Assembly: GCA_001414345.1 (NCBI GenBank)
Contig: LLCB01000250.1
Location: forward strand, 1-64,000
Length of the DNA stretch: 64,000 bases
From: Hymenoscyphus infarciens
Taxonomy: Eukaryota > Ascomycota > Leotiomycetes > Helotiales > Helotiaceae
Direction of reading: 5' to 3'
Of this stretch, positions 46,709 through 59,362 are shown in pieces (within the stretch, counting starts at the first letter, position 1; every line of letters starts with the position of its first letter). Under the pieces are notes generated by a model that had not been told where the DNA came from, ran no database searches, and worked only from the letters and a program-made list of their open reading frames with translations. The position numbers and the translations under genes were made by a program.

Positions 46709-49700
46709 CACCTCCTATTCGAGATTCAGTCTCTAAACCGGTTGTCCTATATAACTCTACTTATCTTTAACTTTTAACCTTTCTAAATAGGTAACTTTAT
46801 AAGCTATAATAGCTTTATAAACTTCTTATGCTTATTACCTCTTAATATCTTAGTTAGTCTATCTACTAGTATCTTATCTATAAGTACGTGGTATAATTCT
46901 ATAATACTCTTCTTTACTCTTTTATATATAAATTATTACTTATATACGAAGTGCTTTATATATTAATATAATTTGAGATTCTCTATAATTTATATAGCTC
47001 TATAGTAATCGCTTCTTACTTAAACTTATAGAGCGTCTTTACTTTTATACTCTAATTCCGAGAGTAAGAACTATACTTATATAACCTCTTTTACTAATTC
47101 GATAATACTATAGTATTCTAATTTAATCGAGTATAGTATAGTATAAGATTGTTTCTAAGATTAATAAGTAATAATACTCTCTTCTAAAAAGAAGGCATAT
47201 CTAGAAGTCGATTTACTAGTATATAAGTAATTTATATAACTAGTATTAGTATATACTTCTAGTCCTTTTAGATCTAGTTCTTTATATATAATATACTAAT
47301 TCTTTATTCTTTGAAAATATTATAATAAGTGTTTTATAGCTTAAATATACTACTATGAAGGATTAACTAAAAACTTTGATAATACTAATATTATATATAA
47401 TATATCTAGCTAAGTAAAGACAGCTATATAATTAGCTAATTCTACTATTAATTAGTACTTCTTTATACTCTCTTAAGAGGCTTATCCTATATTTAGTACT
47501 ATAAAGTTTATATATCTAAGGTCTAAAGAAGTTATAACTAGATTATAGTCTTCTATATTAAAGTATTTAAGAATCTTCAAGATATAAGTATCTTAATAAA
47601 GATATAGCTTTTTATTTTCTCTATTATATAAAAGACGTACTCTAAGAAAATATCTAGCTAGACTAAGGTCCTCTATCTAAAACTTTATATAAAGGTCGGT
47701 TTTAACTTTATTAATATACTACTTTTCGCCTACTATTAAGAAGTTATCTATATATATATAAATAACAACTCTTATAGCTTTATTTTAATATATATAATAA
47801 TTAGCTATTAAAAGCTTAAATCCTATCTCTTTAAGTACCTTATATAATTTGTTTTACTATAGCTAAGAGGATTATTTAAGACTATATAAAGACTTATTTA
47901 ATTTAGCTACGTATTCTTTAAGATTATATATAATACTATTCTTAGTATATTCTAGAAGTATATTATAGTAAACTTCTTTATTAATCTCGCTATTTAAGAA
48001 GATAGTAATAACATCTATCTATTCGACTTTAAGATTATATATTATAGTAAGAGCTAAAATGATTCTCTAAAAGCTTGTCTTATATACTCCTATAAAAGTA
48101 TAGTAATAATCGACTCTATATTCTTACTCGAAGCTACGTATTACCTATCTTATCTTAAACTTTAAAATAACTAAATTAGCGTCTCTTTTAATATAATAAA
48201 CGAATTTAGTAGTAAGTACTCTTTAGTCTTCTAGTACTAACTTTCGCTTAATTAGTATCTAGGTCTTTTTATATATAAGCGACTCTATCTCTATTCTTAT
48301 AGTATATCTCTACTCTTTAGAGTTTTCACTATTTAAGGCTTTAATTAAAGTCTATAAATTATTAGAAATTTAAATACTTTTATATTTAATAGTAGTATAT
48401 ACTTATCTAGTAATAAGCTTTATAAGAGACTTAATTTCCTTTAAAGTTATCTTCTTCTTTACTAAATTTATAATAATATTTAGATTAACCTTCTTAGTAT
48501 AATCTTAATAAGTATTAACACGTTTACTTAGTAGAATAGTAGGATATACCTTTTAAAGTTATTAAATAGGTTTATTAACTTCGTTATTAATAGAAACTTT
48601 ATTAAGAACTTCGTTATATTCGTTATAATCTAAATTAGTTAAGCTAGGTTTATCGATATTAAGATTAAGAGTAAAATTATTAAAGTTTATACTCTTATCT
48701 AAAGTAATAGAAACTAGGATCTTATTATTAAGATTACTACTCTTAGATCTAGGTTCTAAGAGACTACGTCTACTAATATACTCTCTCTTATTAAATCTTA
48801 TATCTAAGGATCTTATAACTCTTTATAATTCTAGTACTTAAATTCGCTAAATATATAAACCTTTATAACTAACTAATATACCTTTCTAAGCGTATATAGT
48901 AAGCTTTTTACTTATAACTCTATTCTATACTAGAATATAGATAAAAGCCTTATATTCTAATACTTTTAGATTTAATATATCTAGTATATTATCCTTATCT
49001 AGATAGAATTTGTCTAGAAACTTTTAGTAAGAGGTCTTACTATTAACTATACTATTAGTAGTGATATTATATATTTAGATTAGTATAAGTAGTACTTCTC
49101 CTTAGAGAAACTTAGAGATCTCTTAGTTGATTACTATAGATTAGAGTCTTTTAATAAGAGTATAGATTACGTGCTTAGAAACCCTGTTCTATTTAAGTAA
49201 TCTTAGAGTAGTAATCTTAAGCTTTATTCTAAGGTTTTTAGTATACTTCTAGATATCTTTAACTATAACTTCCTTTCCTCTATCTAGTCTAAATATCTTA
49301 ATTTAGTAGCTATATTAGGTATATATTAATTACTTAAAAGCTTAAAGATGTTCTTATACCTCTTCTTTTATCTTTAAGAGGTATCCTTATTACTCCTTTA
49401 AATATTCGTTAGTTAAGATTATAGTATACTCTATACTATTATATATTAGAGGCTTAATTCATACTATATTACTAAATACACGTCTAAGGACTTCCTAGCT
49501 TTTATACTCTAGATTAACAGCTTTTAGCCTATACTATATTAGCTTTCTAAGCTTATATAGAGTATATACGATTTCACCTTCTTAAGGTTCTAGATACTCT
49601 TTAAATTCTATACCTTTTACTAATTTAAAAGTCTTTTATATATTATTAAGACTAAGATGTCTAAAGTAATAATACTATATTATTAGCGAAGAGATTTTAA

Positions 49701-51958
49701 CTTTTTAAAGTACTACTAGGTAAGCTATAACTATAGTTAATACTAACTCTTACTTAAAATTTCTTAGCTTCTTATTAGTTAAAATAAGAAAGCTAGCCTT
49801 CTTATTAGTCGAGAAGGTCTTAGTATTAGTACTTATACTACTTTTAATAATAGTATTATTAGCGTCTTAAGAAACTATAAAAGTTAGTCTCTTATTAAGA
49901 TTAAGGTTATATTTAATAACTTTAACGTTTTGCTTTTTACTTAAATATATCTTTAAGTCCTTAGACAAAAGATAATTATTTAGTATCTCTAAAAGATAGT
50001 AATTATTATCTAAAAGAGAGAAGATATACTTAGATTTAGTAAGCTATAATTTATACTTATTAATAATACCTCTAGTATCTATAAAGATATATCTACTAAA
50101 AAGGTTTATACTACCTTCTAAGATATATAAATAATTCTTTAATTTAATATAGTAATAATTGTCCTTACTTTAGCTAGTATATAATTAAAGTACTACTATA
50201 CTAATTCCTTAAATAGAGGCTATACTACTAACTATTACAATAGTATCTAAATTCTCTTCTTAGAAGTCTTCTTAAAAGCGATAGCGATTATATATAATAT
50301 ATAAGTTAACGCTAGTATCGTTTCTAAATCTCTTTCTCTAAGGTTTAGACTTTTATAAGAATACTATAATTACGTTAGTATTTAATTTAAGACTATATAC
50401 TATATATAAGCCTATATATCTAAAAGCACTTTCTATATCCTTAGTATTATTATTAAAGATATCCTTAGACTTAGTATTCTTATTCTTTAAAGAATTACCT
50501 CCCTTTTTACCTTCCTTTTTTAAGTCTTATTTAGTCTACTTCTTATCTTAAAAGGCCTCTTACTTTTCCTTCTTTTCCTTATTTTTTAGAAGAGAAAAGC
50601 ATAAATCGGAGTTATGCTTATTAGACGTATAATAAGAGTAATTCTTATCCTCTTTACTATTATTACCTTTTAGGTATTATTACTATTATTAAGGCTTTAT
50701 ACTCTTAAAAAGAGCTTTGCTTTTAGTAGTCTCTCTAATATAAGCTTTATTTATAATATTAATAATTAAATAATTAAGGTCTAGTAGATTAAAACCTCGA
50801 AGATCTACTTACTTAGCTATAAACTATTAAGAAAAGGACTATATTAATCCTTTAATGAAAAGAGTAGTATATTACTTCTTAATATCTGTTAATTTAAGAT
50901 CTTTAAGCTTATACTTTATATTTAAGAAGTAACTAATATACTTCTTAAAATTATCGTATCTCTTATATTTATAGTTAATATAATCGCTGATTATATTATA
51001 TATAAGTATCTCTTCTTTTCTAGAGTACTTTCTTTTAAGAGTATCTTATATATCTTTTACGGTGTAGATGCTCTTAATAACTTTAGTAGAGAGAGCTTTA
51101 ATATTATTTATAATTATAGAGTAGTATCTAGCCTCTCTCTTATTCTAAAGGTTCTATAACTTTACGTTATTTATAGTTTCCTCTTCTTATATAGTAAATA
51201 TTAATTCAACCTTCTTTAGTAGCTGAACATTCTCTTTAAGATAGACTTTTAATTTATATTAATATATAAGCCTTATTATCTCTTTCTTCTATAATAAGTA
51301 ATTACTTTTATCTTTTAGACATAATCTTAACAGAAGCTAAAGAGTGCTATAATAGCTTAAATTTAATAGGTTTAATATATTGTTAGTACTAGTGAATATC
51401 GACTAAGGGGGTAGCAGCGGAGAAGCTTCTAATCTATTATTATTTAGGCTATTATTTTCTATACTTCTTAATTCTAATTCTTTTAATAGTGAATTCGATT
51501 TATTACTAGGACCTTCTAGATTATTATAAAGAGACTTTAAGAGCGATTCCTTAATTAGTAATTCTTTTATTAGTAAAAGTTGCTCTAGAACCTATATAAG
51601 AGTATTTACTTTACTCTTACCTTTTCGTATAGTCGATACTAAAGAGAGTAAATCGTTAAAAGATAATTCGAGTATAGCTTAGAATACCTCTTACCTTTAT
51701 AAGTCGAAGGTTGTTAGAGGGATCGATTGTTATACTTTTGTTGATTTACTAAACGGATTATTTAGACTCGATATATATTAAGGTATAGTTAGTACTTATA
51801 TGTTTTCTAGTATTAACATCTCTTAACTTAAGTTTATATATATATATGTTGTTAGTAGTAATAAGATAATAAGTAAATTAACTTCTACTATTACGATTTA
51901 AGTGACACTGTTAAATACTAATAGTATAATAGCTACTAGGCTTATAACCTATTATAGG

Positions 51959-52132
51959 TGTAAGGTTAAGAGAAGTGTTATAGGTATTTAAAAGTGTAGG
52001 GTAGAGAATTAGGTATTAATTACTACTAGGAGAGAACTATCTACTGTGCGTAGGAGGGAGTATAAGTACTCTAAGAGTAAGCTAAACCCAATCGGGTAGC
52101 CATCACAAGAGTGAATATCTAATACAACAACA
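51959..52132 (-). repeat. Copia 5' LTR (right copy)
   Basis: 174 bp; on the minus strand it begins TGTTGTTG and ends CTTACA. Here the outer end (toward 52132) keeps C residues, while the inner end has lost C and G. Confidence 0.9.
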
Positions 52133-52457
52133 GTATCCAACCACTTCCAGCCACCTGTGAGTTGTGTCAAGAAGTGAGTAGTTTCAAAGACCCTTTACAT
52201 AACCCCAAGTTTTGTCCAATTTCTAAAACTCAAGCTTGTAGGTGGTAAGAGATAGACATGTCAATATAGTTAATCTCATACAATGGGCTAGGGAAAGGGA
52301 GGAGGGACGGGTAAGAATATTTAGTACGGTTAGGGAGTTGAGTGAGTATAGTTATGAGGAGGGAAAGATTTACTGGAAGGATCAACTTGGACAGGGGGCT
52401 GTGCTTAGACATCTTTTACGAAAGTTGGCGGAGGCTCGTACTGGATATTATGTATAA
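52133..52457 (+). pseudogene. zinc-finger protein gene, 3' part severed by Copia
   Basis: From 52135 the frame reads I-Q-P-L-P-A-T-C-E-L-C-Q-E, then a clean 68-bp intron (52174-52241, GTGAGT...TTGTAG), then a second exon to the stop at 52457 ending R-T-G-Y-Y-V. The segment R-H-V-N-I-V-N-L-I-Q-W-A-R continues the same conserved domain whose first half ends at 46534. Sequence quality is good and not RIP-affected, so the split is probably not ancient. Without its promoter this fragment should not be translated. Confidence 0.88.
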
Positions 52458-53780
52458 CAAAGGGGAGTGCCAGGTCGAGAAAATGCAGCTTGGGCTTTTT
52501 CTGTGTATGTAAATACACTCTTAGCCCCGGTTAATTGAATAAGGATTGCCAGAATGGGGAGGAGGTTAAGCGAAGGAAAATGAAAAAGTGGACACTGCTG
52601 CTACTAAATTCCATGGCCTTGAAAAGCTCATGGTTTCAAAGAGATACATTGACTCACATGCTGATTGGAAACTCCCAGTCACGACTTGCTTACATAGAGA
52701 GGCTTTCGGAAATAGGATAATTTATTCCCGGAGAGTGCTACAAGGTCTCTTCTCGTTCCATTCCTGAGACCCCGAAGTCCATCATCCAGACTCCCAATAT
52801 CAACCATCTGTTTTGCGAGAACAATTCAAAGAGCGTTGTCCAAAGAATGCAAAGTAAACTCTAGTTCCGATTGGCACGCAGAACTGTATTATTCTGAGCC
52901 AGGTAGCTAAATTATGAGCATCGAAAACGAAAAGAAACCGATAGTCGGTTGCCGGAAGTACACGCGCAAGATGTAAGACTAAGGCGTTGAAACCATAGAA
53001 AAAGAGGGAAAAAACCACTAGGGCGACAAAGTACTGGGTGCTATGGTGAGCGATGGTGTTTTTAGAGAGATACTAGGCGCGCCAGGAAAACAGTGTGGTG
53101 AGGGTCCTGGGGATCTACGAGAGAGATACTTGACGACTCGTTTCGTTGAGTGGAGCGAAGAACCAGGGAGTCAGAGCTTCCGCTTCCTCGGGTGCGAATT
53201 TTGCAAGTGACCCGAAATTCTCTGTGGCTCGTACGGCAAAGACAAGGACAGTACAATTTGAAATAGTTGGCGTTTGGCTGCTGAATATAAGCAAGGCGAC
53301 GAAGGACAAGAACTTACCAATATAAAGGATTCTAGGGGCTCTCTATGGGAGGCTATTAGTTTAATAGGTAGTTAAACAACAGTTGGCGTCATCAAGACGT
53401 ACCTCAATCAGCGCTGACAGTCTTTGGTCCATGTCTGGGGCATTGTCATTGAATGACGGGGAGTTCATGTGGTTGAGAAGTTCACTGTGTTCTTGTGCTG
53501 TTGTTGTAGTAGGAAAAATTGAAGTGTTGTGTAGCTTGTAAAAAGACGTTGTGCTTGTATTTAAACTTTATTTCTACCAGATTCTTTTTTAACTTTCTGT
53601 ATTCACTTTTGGCTGTTATGCAGTGAGCTCGTGTTCTTATGATTTTTGTTGTTACTAGCTTCTTTTCTCTGATAAGCGACTAAGTGTAGTAATTGATAGC
53701 TGAGATGGAGGCACTTAAAAGCAAATTCTCTCTCGCTAAAAACTCTACTTCTTCATGCATTTAAAGCAAAGTGACTAAAG
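52458..53780. other. intergenic, weak membrane-like ORFs
   Basis: Minus-strand ORFs at 52800-53018 and 53115-53309 have hydrophobic stretches but no recognised family and no convincing splice structure joining them. Possibly remnants. Confidence 0.4.
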
Positions 53781-54374
53781 CTAGTTCCCAAACCCTTGTT
53801 CCCACATCTGAGACAACTGGCTGATTCCCATCCGAACTCTGGGAGCAACGCCAGTGTTGAAACCCTCCGTAATAACCTCCTTCCCAGTGACTACTGTCGT
53901 TATTACCGCAGTCGTCACCTCCCAAGCTGAAGGTTTGTCCACCTCCAGCAATCTCTCTTCCCACCCTGCCAAAGCCATAGGGTCTCGGACTTCTTCGGGT
54001 GGGTTAAATTCATACTTCTTGACCATGAACTCCCTCTCACCCTTGCTCCTTTTCTGTGTTTCAACATCCCACCTTGGTTCAATCATATTTCCCTTCCACA
54101 GCATCTTCAATTGCTCGTACCATCCAAGCTCCTCCCGAGTTTGATCACTCTTCCAACTTGAACTCACCTCAACAGGTGAATCGGGACAAGGGGGATCAGA
54201 AGAGGGCTTATACTCAAAAGTCAAAATACATCCCTCGCTACGGTTCGGTCCAACTATTTGCACCTCTGCAGGCCATTTAGGCGAGCGCATCAATTTCTCA
54301 AAAATGAATATCTTCCATTGTTCAACGTTGCGACCGTAGAGGTTTAGTGTTATATGGGGTTCTGTGGTAGACAT
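53781..54374 (-). CDS. hypothetical protein, 197 aa
   Basis: Single open frame from ATG at 54374 (M-S-T-T-E-P-H). It is soluble-looking, with an amphipathic first half containing I-F-I-F-E-K-L-M-R-S-P-K-W-P-A-E-V and several Trp residues (W-x-x-R-L-L-E). The C-terminal half has a run of Val/Thr/Ile (V-T-T-A-V-I-T-T-V-V-T-G) that could be a buried strand pair rather than a membrane segment. No family recognised. Composition resembles real coding sequence in this window, and the frame is open further upstream to 54461. Confidence 0.55.
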   Translation of the reverse strand: MSTTEPHITLNLYGRNVEQWKIFIFEKLMRSPKWPAEVQIVGPNRSEGCILTFEYKPSSDPPCPDSPVEVSSSWKSDQTREELGWYEQLKMLWKGNMIEPRWDVETQKRSKGEREFMVKKYEFNPPEEVRDPMALAGWEERLLEVDKPSAWEVTTAVITTVVTGKEVITEGFNTGVAPRVRMGISQLSQMWEQGFGN

Positions 54375-57300
54375 CTCTCGAAACTTCAAAGAAAAGAAGG
54401 AAGGAAGGAAAGGAGGGGGAATATTATCAAAAAGAACACCACTGGAAACGCAAAATAGCAAAAGAGTGACAGGAGACTAACATACAACCCCACTGACAAA
54501 GAAAGAGCCTTGAGACTTGGAGTTGGAAAGCTTTTTGGTTCACATCAAAACTGAAAAGTGAGACCAAGAATTCCACAGCCTTCTCCGAGATTCAGCACAC
54601 CCTCGTCACTCTCTTCAAAAGCAATGTTTGTAACAATGTCCATGATCTCACTTCTCAATTTTCCGAGACCTTTGCAACATACTGCTTGCATCACCATGGA
54701 AAGATCACCCACCAACAGAGTACCAGTTTCTGCGATCAAAAAACCTAACAAACTTAGAAATACCCTAAGAAAGCTTCGAACACAGTGGGAGAGTTATAAA
54801 AGATATGTGGGACCTCCCTACCCACCAACACACTCACAACAAAGAATCCAACATCTCAACATGACACGCGAGTTGAGAACTCGATAACCAACAACCCTTC
54901 CATCTTTTACTTTTTCAAAACACCAAAGACGAAGAAGAAGAATATACACAACCCTCAATGAAAGATGAACATACACAGAGCAACGATTCCATTATCGCAA
55001 CACAATCCAGCATTCAACCCATAGCTCACTCTTCAACCCAAGGCAGCCTATCCTTAAATCCTTTCAATCTTTTGATGCATTCCCCTTCTCCACTTGAATT
55101 ACCCGAGAGCTCTGAGAGCATTGCTGCGATTGAGTGACCTTCTTATCCTTCTCCGAGATGATCTTAGGTATGAATGGAACCAAAATAAAAAACCCACCTT
55201 AGCCGTAGATTTTCCCATGTCCTACAGTAGGTCCCAAAAAGGAGCGAAACACTCTTGCTCAACAGTAACGAAGAATTCGACAACAAAAATCTCCCGGGAA
55301 AAAAAAAGATAATGAGTTACTCAAACGTGGGTGACAAAAGTTTCAGAACACCTTGAATTGCTCTTACGATATGAGTACCAAAGCAGCTTCTGGGCGCCGT
55401 CCTGTCCGTCCGTGACTCATTCATGTCTTTGCGGGACTTATTCCTATCTTTGGTAAGTTCAAAAACTCTATTATATATATAAGGTCGAGTAGAGGCACGG
55501 TGAGAACAATCGAACCAGCTTCAAAAAAACTCTTACGCATAAGAGAAGTGAGCATTACTCTGCGAAAATTCACCTACTTCCACCTCGATCATTCGAAACG
55601 GTCTAGAAGAATTGAAAGTATCGTTCAAGAAGATCCGAAAGAAGGAGAAATTCAGTTTCCCAATTCCCCCAAGCCCTCTAAAACAGCGTTGAATCATAAG
55701 AAAGAGAGAGGGTGTTTAACTTCTCTCACAACCCCAGAACCAAACGAACCAAACCCACTCCCCAAAAGCCCAATATCCCATTCTATAAACGACTCCTAAA
55801 CCATCCATCCCAAAAGATCTCGCCACCAATCCGCAAAACGAACGGATACGGCACATTTCTTCTGCGGTCTTTACACTCCTCGACGACATCTACTCCAGGA
55901 CTCAAAACATCCCAGCCCAATACAACACCAAGGAACCACCTCAACAACCTCAACCTCAACCTCCTTTTTCCTATTCCCAAAAAGGAGAAAAAATATTCGA
56001 CAGCAAACGATTGCATCCTCGACTTGGTCACAATAGATTATTCTTCCTCTGTCATGAGCTCCGAGATCTACCAGTACTTGGATCGAATACTGCAGCGGAT
56101 TTTCAGCCAGCACCAAATCTGCGACTGGATACTCTAGCATTGCTACCCTAGACTTTTATTTTTGGTATGTATAGCTTTATGAACGATGAATTGGTGTTAA
56201 GGTGACAAAGAACTCTCCTATCTAGCCTCGGTATGAACTCTAACAAAAATTGCAAATATACTAACACTGGTTTTTGCAATTACTAGCACAATTAAAAAAC
56301 ACTGCAGAAAAAAGCCCCCCGGATCTTTCTAAACAATCATGACCAAGGTCCCCAAAAAAAGCAAATCCACCAGGTCCTTGGCAAATACGCCTCCATCTTA
56401 GTCAGGTAACACACGATGAGATGACCTACCAATAACCTAACGATGTCGTATTACACCAAAATCAATACCTCGATGCGATGAAGCTTTTTGCATAACTCGG
56501 TTGTACGATGGCCGAATAATTAGTACAAGTGCAGTGGCTTTTTCGCGAAATTCTGGTGGCGCATTACTGTTCATGGACTGATGTAAGATTAAAAGGATGC
56601 TCAGAAAGTTGCATTCAAAAGTACCTTATCCCATCTCAATGAACCTGTAAGACTCATGTGTCAGCCACAACATTACCACTTTTGGGGAGTACCTTTTTCT
56701 TCTTCAGGTAAGGAGATGAGGCTGTGAATTGAATCCAAGGGTTATAAAAACACATCGACTTGAAAAATTGACATGGCGAAGGGTGCTGTATGTGTAGGAG
56801 TTTACGAGCGATTAGTTGCCTCATTAATGGGTACGGCGATTCGCAGTTCAGTTGATAATTGTGTTAAAAAGGGGCGGGGGCGATTTGTATTGGCAAATTA
56901 TCATAATAGTATCTAGCGAGTTTTTTTTTTTTTTTTTTCGAAATCAACGAGCACGTTGGGAAGTTGCTGTCAAATATATTGCTTGCGCAATGCGAATTTT
57001 GTTGATCACAGATTGGAAGGTTGAGTTTTTGCTTTTCGATTCTGTTCTGGCGACTTAAGCATACCCAAGTCGAGACATCTTCGAAAGGCGTAAAGGCCGA
57101 AATCAAGGTTGTAATAATTTTGCGCAGCCAACGCTGAATAGTTGTACAAGGGAACATGAGGGGCTGATTATAAGGGCTGACCGTGAACGAACCAGATATC
57201 TGCTCCAGGAAAGATCCGACCGAACCCACTTAGAGGGCCCAAGAATTGTTGACCCGCGCCCGACTGACAGAATGTCGTTCCGTAATGACCTGAGAAGAAA

Positions 57301-57562
57301 GCTAAAAGAAAATTTCCCTAGCATCCGTAATGAAAGTCATCAAAAATGACCCGAAATTTCGCTCGATCCGAAAGTGTAACACCCGCTTTTTGCATTTCCG
57401 CCGCTCGAAGCTTTGGACCATGTTTGATGAAGACAAAGGAGAAAAGTAGACACGTGGAAGTGCACCTGCATCAATGAAAGCCGCAGATCCAAAGCTGTTG
57501 TTGTGCGTCGAGATCGTGCGAGTTTAACGAGCAGGGCGCTCACCACCTAAGTTGGTCAGCGA
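54375..57562. other. sparse intergenic region
   Basis: About 3.2 kb. ORFs of 60-140 codons at 54545-54751, 54558-54887, 55500-55799, 55712-56137 and 56864-57229 lack recognisable motifs. A T-tract of 18 lies near 56920-56938. Confidence 0.45.
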
Positions 57563-58675
57563 TCAATATTCACGACGGGCATTTCTCTCCTCATCGTAGT
57601 GTCTACCTCCATATGGCTCCTGGGCCTCGCGACGAGGGGCAGGATCGCCATAGGCGGCTGCAGGTGGAGCATCACGAGCTGAGCCGCGATCTCCTCCTCT
57701 GTCATAACGATCAGAGTATCCTCCACCTCCGCGAGGGCGGTCATCGCCTCCACGGCTGCTGTATCGGTCATCGCGGGCGTAACGGTCAACTCCTCGAGGA
57801 GCATAGTCGTCACGATCACGGCCACCATATCCTCGATCGCGGCGATCATCACGGCGGTAATCATCGTAACGTCCACCACCTCCTCCGTATCCACCGCCTC
57901 CACGACGACGGTCATCATAACGATCATTGTATCGGCCACCACCTGAAGGTCCGTGACGTGGGTCCTCTTCTATTGTTTTAGTTAATTGTGTAGGACAAAA
58001 ATGGATGGGGTACTAGCCTCTCTTTGGTGGTCCAAAGTACTTTCCTGGGGTCGGGGTACGAGGACGGGATCGACGAGCCTTCTCGATGCTCAAGGTACGG
58101 CCTTCGATGACTTCACCTTGGAGACCCTCCTTGGCAGCATCAGCTTGCTCAGCAGTGTCCATTTTGACGAAACCGAAGCCACGGGATTCCTTGGTGTGAG
58201 GGTCAAGCATGATTTGGCACTTCTCAACCTCACCATACTTCTCGAAAAGACGAGTAACCTCCTGCTCCGAGAGACGTGGATGGATACCAGTTACGAACAA
58301 GTTGGAGCCTGGGTTGACGGCACCATCATCTGCTGGTGGGCCACGGTCGTTCTTTGGAGGACCACTATGTATCGTCAGAAGGTGAACATGGCTGATGGAT
58401 ATATATAGAGCAACTCACCGGCTATCCATGTGTCCATTGCCGTTGGGGGAGGCGGATCGGCGAGGACCACCTCGTGGGCTGTCATTGCGACGGGTTGGGC
58501 GAGGAGAGGCACTGCGGTCGCGGTCGTAACGTGGTGCTTCATCTACGCGTCGCAGGTTGAATTAGCATCGGGTGCATCGAGTCATCGTGGCCGGCGCCAG
58601 TTTCACGAGGTGAGGAAGTGGTTGCATACCTTCGAATCGAGTACCGTTCTCGTTCTCGTAATCCATGGAAGCCAT
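57563..58675 (-). CDS. Tra2-like SR/RGG RNA-binding protein
   Basis: Four exons (58630-58675, 58419-58542, 58018-58364, 57563-57969) give 307 aa. An N-terminal R/S/P-rich segment (residues 20-50, R-D-R-S-A-S-P-R) precedes one RRM at about 78-152. RNP2 reads L-F-V-T-G-I (79-84) and RNP1 R-G-F-G-F-V-K-M (118-125). The C-terminus is an R-G-G-G-G-Y / D-R-Y repeat domain. This layout matches transformer-2-type splicing regulators that bind exonic enhancers in pre-mRNA. Introns are 87, 54 and 48 bp. The last, 57970-58017, starts with GC rather than GT (GCTAGT) and is the only choice that keeps the frame. The first intron follows only 15 codons. Confidence 0.92.
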
Positions 58676-59362
58676 GATGAGATGCGAGTCTTTGTCAACT
58701 GGTGAAAGGGCGAGGCCGAAGGGGTTGAGTATTAAAAGATTATTCGGAACCGGGTGTGACGCGACACAGGAGCTGAGTAGATCAAGTCGAGGGGGGCTGT
58801 TGATGGAGAGAGTATCTCTGGGGGGTGGGAGAGATAAAAAGTTGATAGATTGATCTCGTCGGGAGAAGTTGCAGGTGTTGGTTTGCGACGACTTTGAAGG
58901 GAGCAAGAAAAGAGCGCACAGACCACAGCCCAGTAGCGCTATGCCGCTTTGGGCGTACTAGCGTCGGAAGTCAGCCGCGCCTCCTCAAATAGGTTTGCCA
59001 AGGCCTTAGAGTGAATCTTTTTTTTGAGCATTATTCACGAGCATCTATCTTGACAAATTTAATGGGATTCCAATTTAATGCAGAGTCCCGAGAAGCCTCT
59101 AGGAAACATTTCATTCTTTATCATGTTTATTCAAACTTCTGTTGACCCTATACAATCCTGGCATTTCCCCCCCTGTTTACTAAGGTTGATGCTTGTTGAG
59201 CCGCAAACCTGCAGACCCCCCCCCCTTTTCCTATTTGCCATGGAAGGCCCTGGATAAATATTTGCATCTGCTCCGGGCTTAGTTTCTCCTTCTATAGATA
59301 GATTGAATCCTCTATTTCTGGTACAAGATTTCATATTTCATATCCAATCATGCACTTACAAG
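58676..59362. other. spacer between Tra2-like and glutaminase genes
   Basis: Promoter of the Tra2-like gene on the left; 3' flank of the glutaminase gene on the right. C- and G-rich homopolymers near 59160-59230. No gene seen. Confidence 0.5.

Larger units (their letters stand above)
46535..52132 (-). mobile_element. RIP-decayed Ty1/Copia retrotransposon inserted in a gene
   Basis: Two 174-bp LTRs bound a 5.6-kb AT-rich interior. Minus-strand reading gives, in order: a gag zinc knuckle near 50600-50650, an integrase tail (Q-N-G-V-S-K-H-V-like) near 49120-49300, a reverse transcriptase K-L-N-K-S-L-Y-S-L-K stretch near 47880-47930, and a decayed Y-V-D-D-type box near 47745-47770. This gag-INT-RT order defines Copia. 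A polypurine tract (complement of 46709-46717, GGAGGTG) abuts the 3' LTR. TAG/TAA stops are everywhere, so the element is inactive. I could not find a clean 5-bp target duplication (CGATG versus GTATC). Confidence 0.92.

Noticed and set aside
54545..54751. 68-codon minus ORF upstream of the 197-aa hypothetical gene
   Set aside because: No sign of a splice link to the downstream gene and no known domain.
57556..57942. Met/Val/Thr-rich minus ORF and His-rich plus ORF at 57613-57981
   Set aside because: Both are out-of-frame shadows of the RGG-repeat exon of the Tra2-like gene.
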